From contig CASFMG010000013.1 of assembly GCA_949295755.1 (NCBI GenBank), positions 1-10,154 of the forward strand: DNA of 10,154 bases, read 5' to 3'. Every line of letters starts with the position of its first letter. The first letter of the stretch is position 1. The notes under the pieces were generated by a model, which was not told where the DNA came from, ran no database searches, and was given only the letters and a program-made list of their open reading frames with translations. Positions 8,798-10,154 of this stretch are shown here, one piece after another. The position numbers and the translations under genes were made by a program. Source of the stretch: an uncultured Christensenella sp. Its GTDB lineage: Bacteria; Bacillota; Clostridia; Christensenellales; UBA1242.

Positions 8798-10108
8798 TTA
8801 CAAAAGCAAATTTCCGTTGTCTGTTTCAACTGTTTTTAAAATATTTTCAACAATTCCACTAATTGCATTTACATAAACATAATATGTGTCACCGTCTTTT
8901 GTACAAGTGGTTTCATAACACAATACTTCCCTGTTATAGTCAAGTGGTGCTAAAACAAGTCTTGTTTGTTCTTTATTGTAAATATTCGGAACTTTGCTTT
9001 CAGCAACTTGCTTTGAGATTTGTGCTTTGTCTAATTGTCTAGTCGTATGATTTGTAAAATACGCACTGGCTTCATATCCAATAACATTTCCACTATATAA
9101 ATCTACTTTAACTTTAATTAAATCTGGATACAAAATTATACCATCTTTAATTGGTGCCAAATTTATATATGCATCTCCTGAAACGACATCACTCCACACA
9201 CACTCCATTGAGTCTATTCCTGCAAGTTTTGTAAAATTTTTAGCAATTTGCTTTGCGTCATCAACACTATAATTTTGTTCACTGTTTTTATCAGCACAAC
9301 TCATTGTAAGTAGTTCGGCACCATTTTGAGTTACTTGAACATATATAGAATTGTTATCATTTGTTATAAGTTCATAATCATACGTTTTAAATTTTCCGTT
9401 TGTTTCGCCCAAAAATTCAAAATTTGTTGAAGCAATATTTTTAAATATATTTTGTAATTTTTCTAAAACAATTTCTTTTGATACTACACTTTTTGATATG
9501 TTTTTAATTTCTTTGTTTATCGTACTTTCAGAAAAAGGACCATCGTATATCATTGTTGGATAATCAACATCGGTTGTTTTAACATTTTGAAGTTTAACAG
9601 TAAAGTTATTATAATCTCCGTCTAATTTATTACTTTCATTATAAATATTTCCATTATAAATGTCTTTTGATAACTTGTTTATATTATTTTTTAAGTCGTC
9701 AAAAGCATATTTTAATTCTGTTAATGTGTTTATGTCATCGTTGGTCAACGATTCACCTTTCTCCATTTTGTTTGCCAAACTTTGAGTATAACCACTCACT
9801 TGGTTTATAAATTTTATTGTGTCGTCAATTCCGTTTATCGAAACAGGCAAAGAACTTAAATTATTAGATGCCATACTTGTGTTTTTGCTTATTTCATTTA
9901 GCATCTTTTTTGCATAAGAATTATAATCAGAAACCAAAACTTTTGAAAGTTTTATTTCACTATTGTTTACATTGTCAACAAGTTCGTTAAAATTTTTTTG
10001 ATATATGTTTTCTAAATCTATTTTAAGTTGTGTTTGTCTTGACATCGACAACGAATACATAACTACAAAAGCAACTAAAATGACACCTAAAATCAAAGCA
10101 ATAATCAT
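8798..10108 (-). CDS. ypeB: Spore germination/sporulation protein YpeB
   Basis: 436 residues, close to the roughly 450 of the Bacillus protein. YpeB is the spore inner-membrane partner of the cortex-lytic enzyme SleB, needed for SleB to be retained in the dormant spore. Residues 2-22 are one N-terminal transmembrane helix. Residues about 25-180 are a helical region that includes the family-like FINQVSGYTQSLANKMEKGE at 100-119. The diagnostic motif YPTMIYDGPFSE lies at 183-194. Three PepSY-type units follow at about 207-270, 281-346 and 360-430, and the protein ends in the usual ENILKTVETDNG style. The ATG at 10106-10108 is the only standard start after an in-frame TAA at 10130-10132, but no good Shine-Dalgarno precedes it, so translation may depend on an upstream gene. 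sleB would be expected just beyond the right edge; the last 46 bases are too few to test this. The Rho-like gene follows 59 bases downstream, probably in the same transcript. Sporulation-specific promoters would lie outside the window. Confidence 0.92.
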   Translation of the reverse strand: MIIALILGVILVAFVVMYSLSMSRQTQLKIDLENIYQKNFNELVDNVNNSEIKLSKVLVSDYNSYAKKMLNEISKNTSMASNNLSSLPVSINGIDDTIKFINQVSGYTQSLANKMEKGESLTNDDINTLTELKYAFDDLKNNINKLSKDIYNGNIYNESNKLDGDYNNFTVKLQNVKTTDVDYPTMIYDGPFSESTINKEIKNISKSVVSKEIVLEKLQNIFKNIASTNFEFLGETNGKFKTYDYELITNDNNSIYVQVTQNGAELLTMSCADKNSEQNYSVDDAKQIAKNFTKLAGIDSMECVWSDVVSGDAYINLAPIKDGIILYPDLIKVKVDLYSGNVIGYEASAYFTNHTTRQLDKAQISKQVAESKVPNIYNKEQTRLVLAPLDYNREVLCYETTCTKDGDTYYVYVNAISGIVENILKTVETDNGNLLL

Positions 10109-10154
10109 AAGTCTTGTATTGTTTTTCTTTTATCTTTTTGCTTGTGCTTTTACA

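Noticed and set aside
1..10154. Mycoplasma-type genetic code (TGA as Trp)
   Set aside because: The Trp codons checked in the large gene are TGG and a spore protein is present, so the standard code fits.

Overview
The window is very AT-rich, uses TGG for every tryptophan I checked in the large gene, and has no in-frame TGA read as Trp, so it follows the standard bacterial code rather than the mycoplasma code. A clear YpeB, the partner of the spore cortex-lytic enzyme SleB, points to a low-GC endospore-forming Firmicute. It is most likely an uncultured or gut-type lineage of Clostridia; the exact lineage is inference.

Layout. Positions 2-7567 (+) hold almost all of one gene for a giant secreted, membrane-anchored surface protein, with at least 2521 residues visible. 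It enters from the left edge already inside its signal peptide, continues as a long Asn/Thr/Ser/Tyr-rich series of divergent Ig-like beta-sandwich units, and ends in one C-terminal transmembrane helix with a basic tail. A strong hairpin terminator at 7576-7605 sits between this gene and two genes that converge on it from the minus strand. These are ypeB (8798-10108) and, 59 bases downstream of it in the direction of transcription, a 374-residue protein (7614-8738).

The second minus-strand gene is the most interesting item. Its parts follow the order of transcription termination factor Rho: a Rho_N/SAP-like helical domain, a linker, an OB-fold like the Rho RNA-binding domain, and a RecA-like ATPase core collinear with Rho. 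The Walker A lysine and threonine are gone, the Q-loop region is shortened, and the C-terminal part of Rho is missing. It reads as a catalytically dead Rho paralogue that could still bind RNA or associate with Rho.

How the genes relate. ypeB and the Rho-like gene lie close together on one strand with no terminator visible between them, so they are probably co-transcribed, which would tie the Rho-like protein to sporulation or germination. The giant surface gene is a separate, convergent unit and shows no functional link beyond sharing the terminator. No RNA genes, CRISPR arrays, transposons or phage genes are visible, and no stretch longer than 300 bases lacks a gene.
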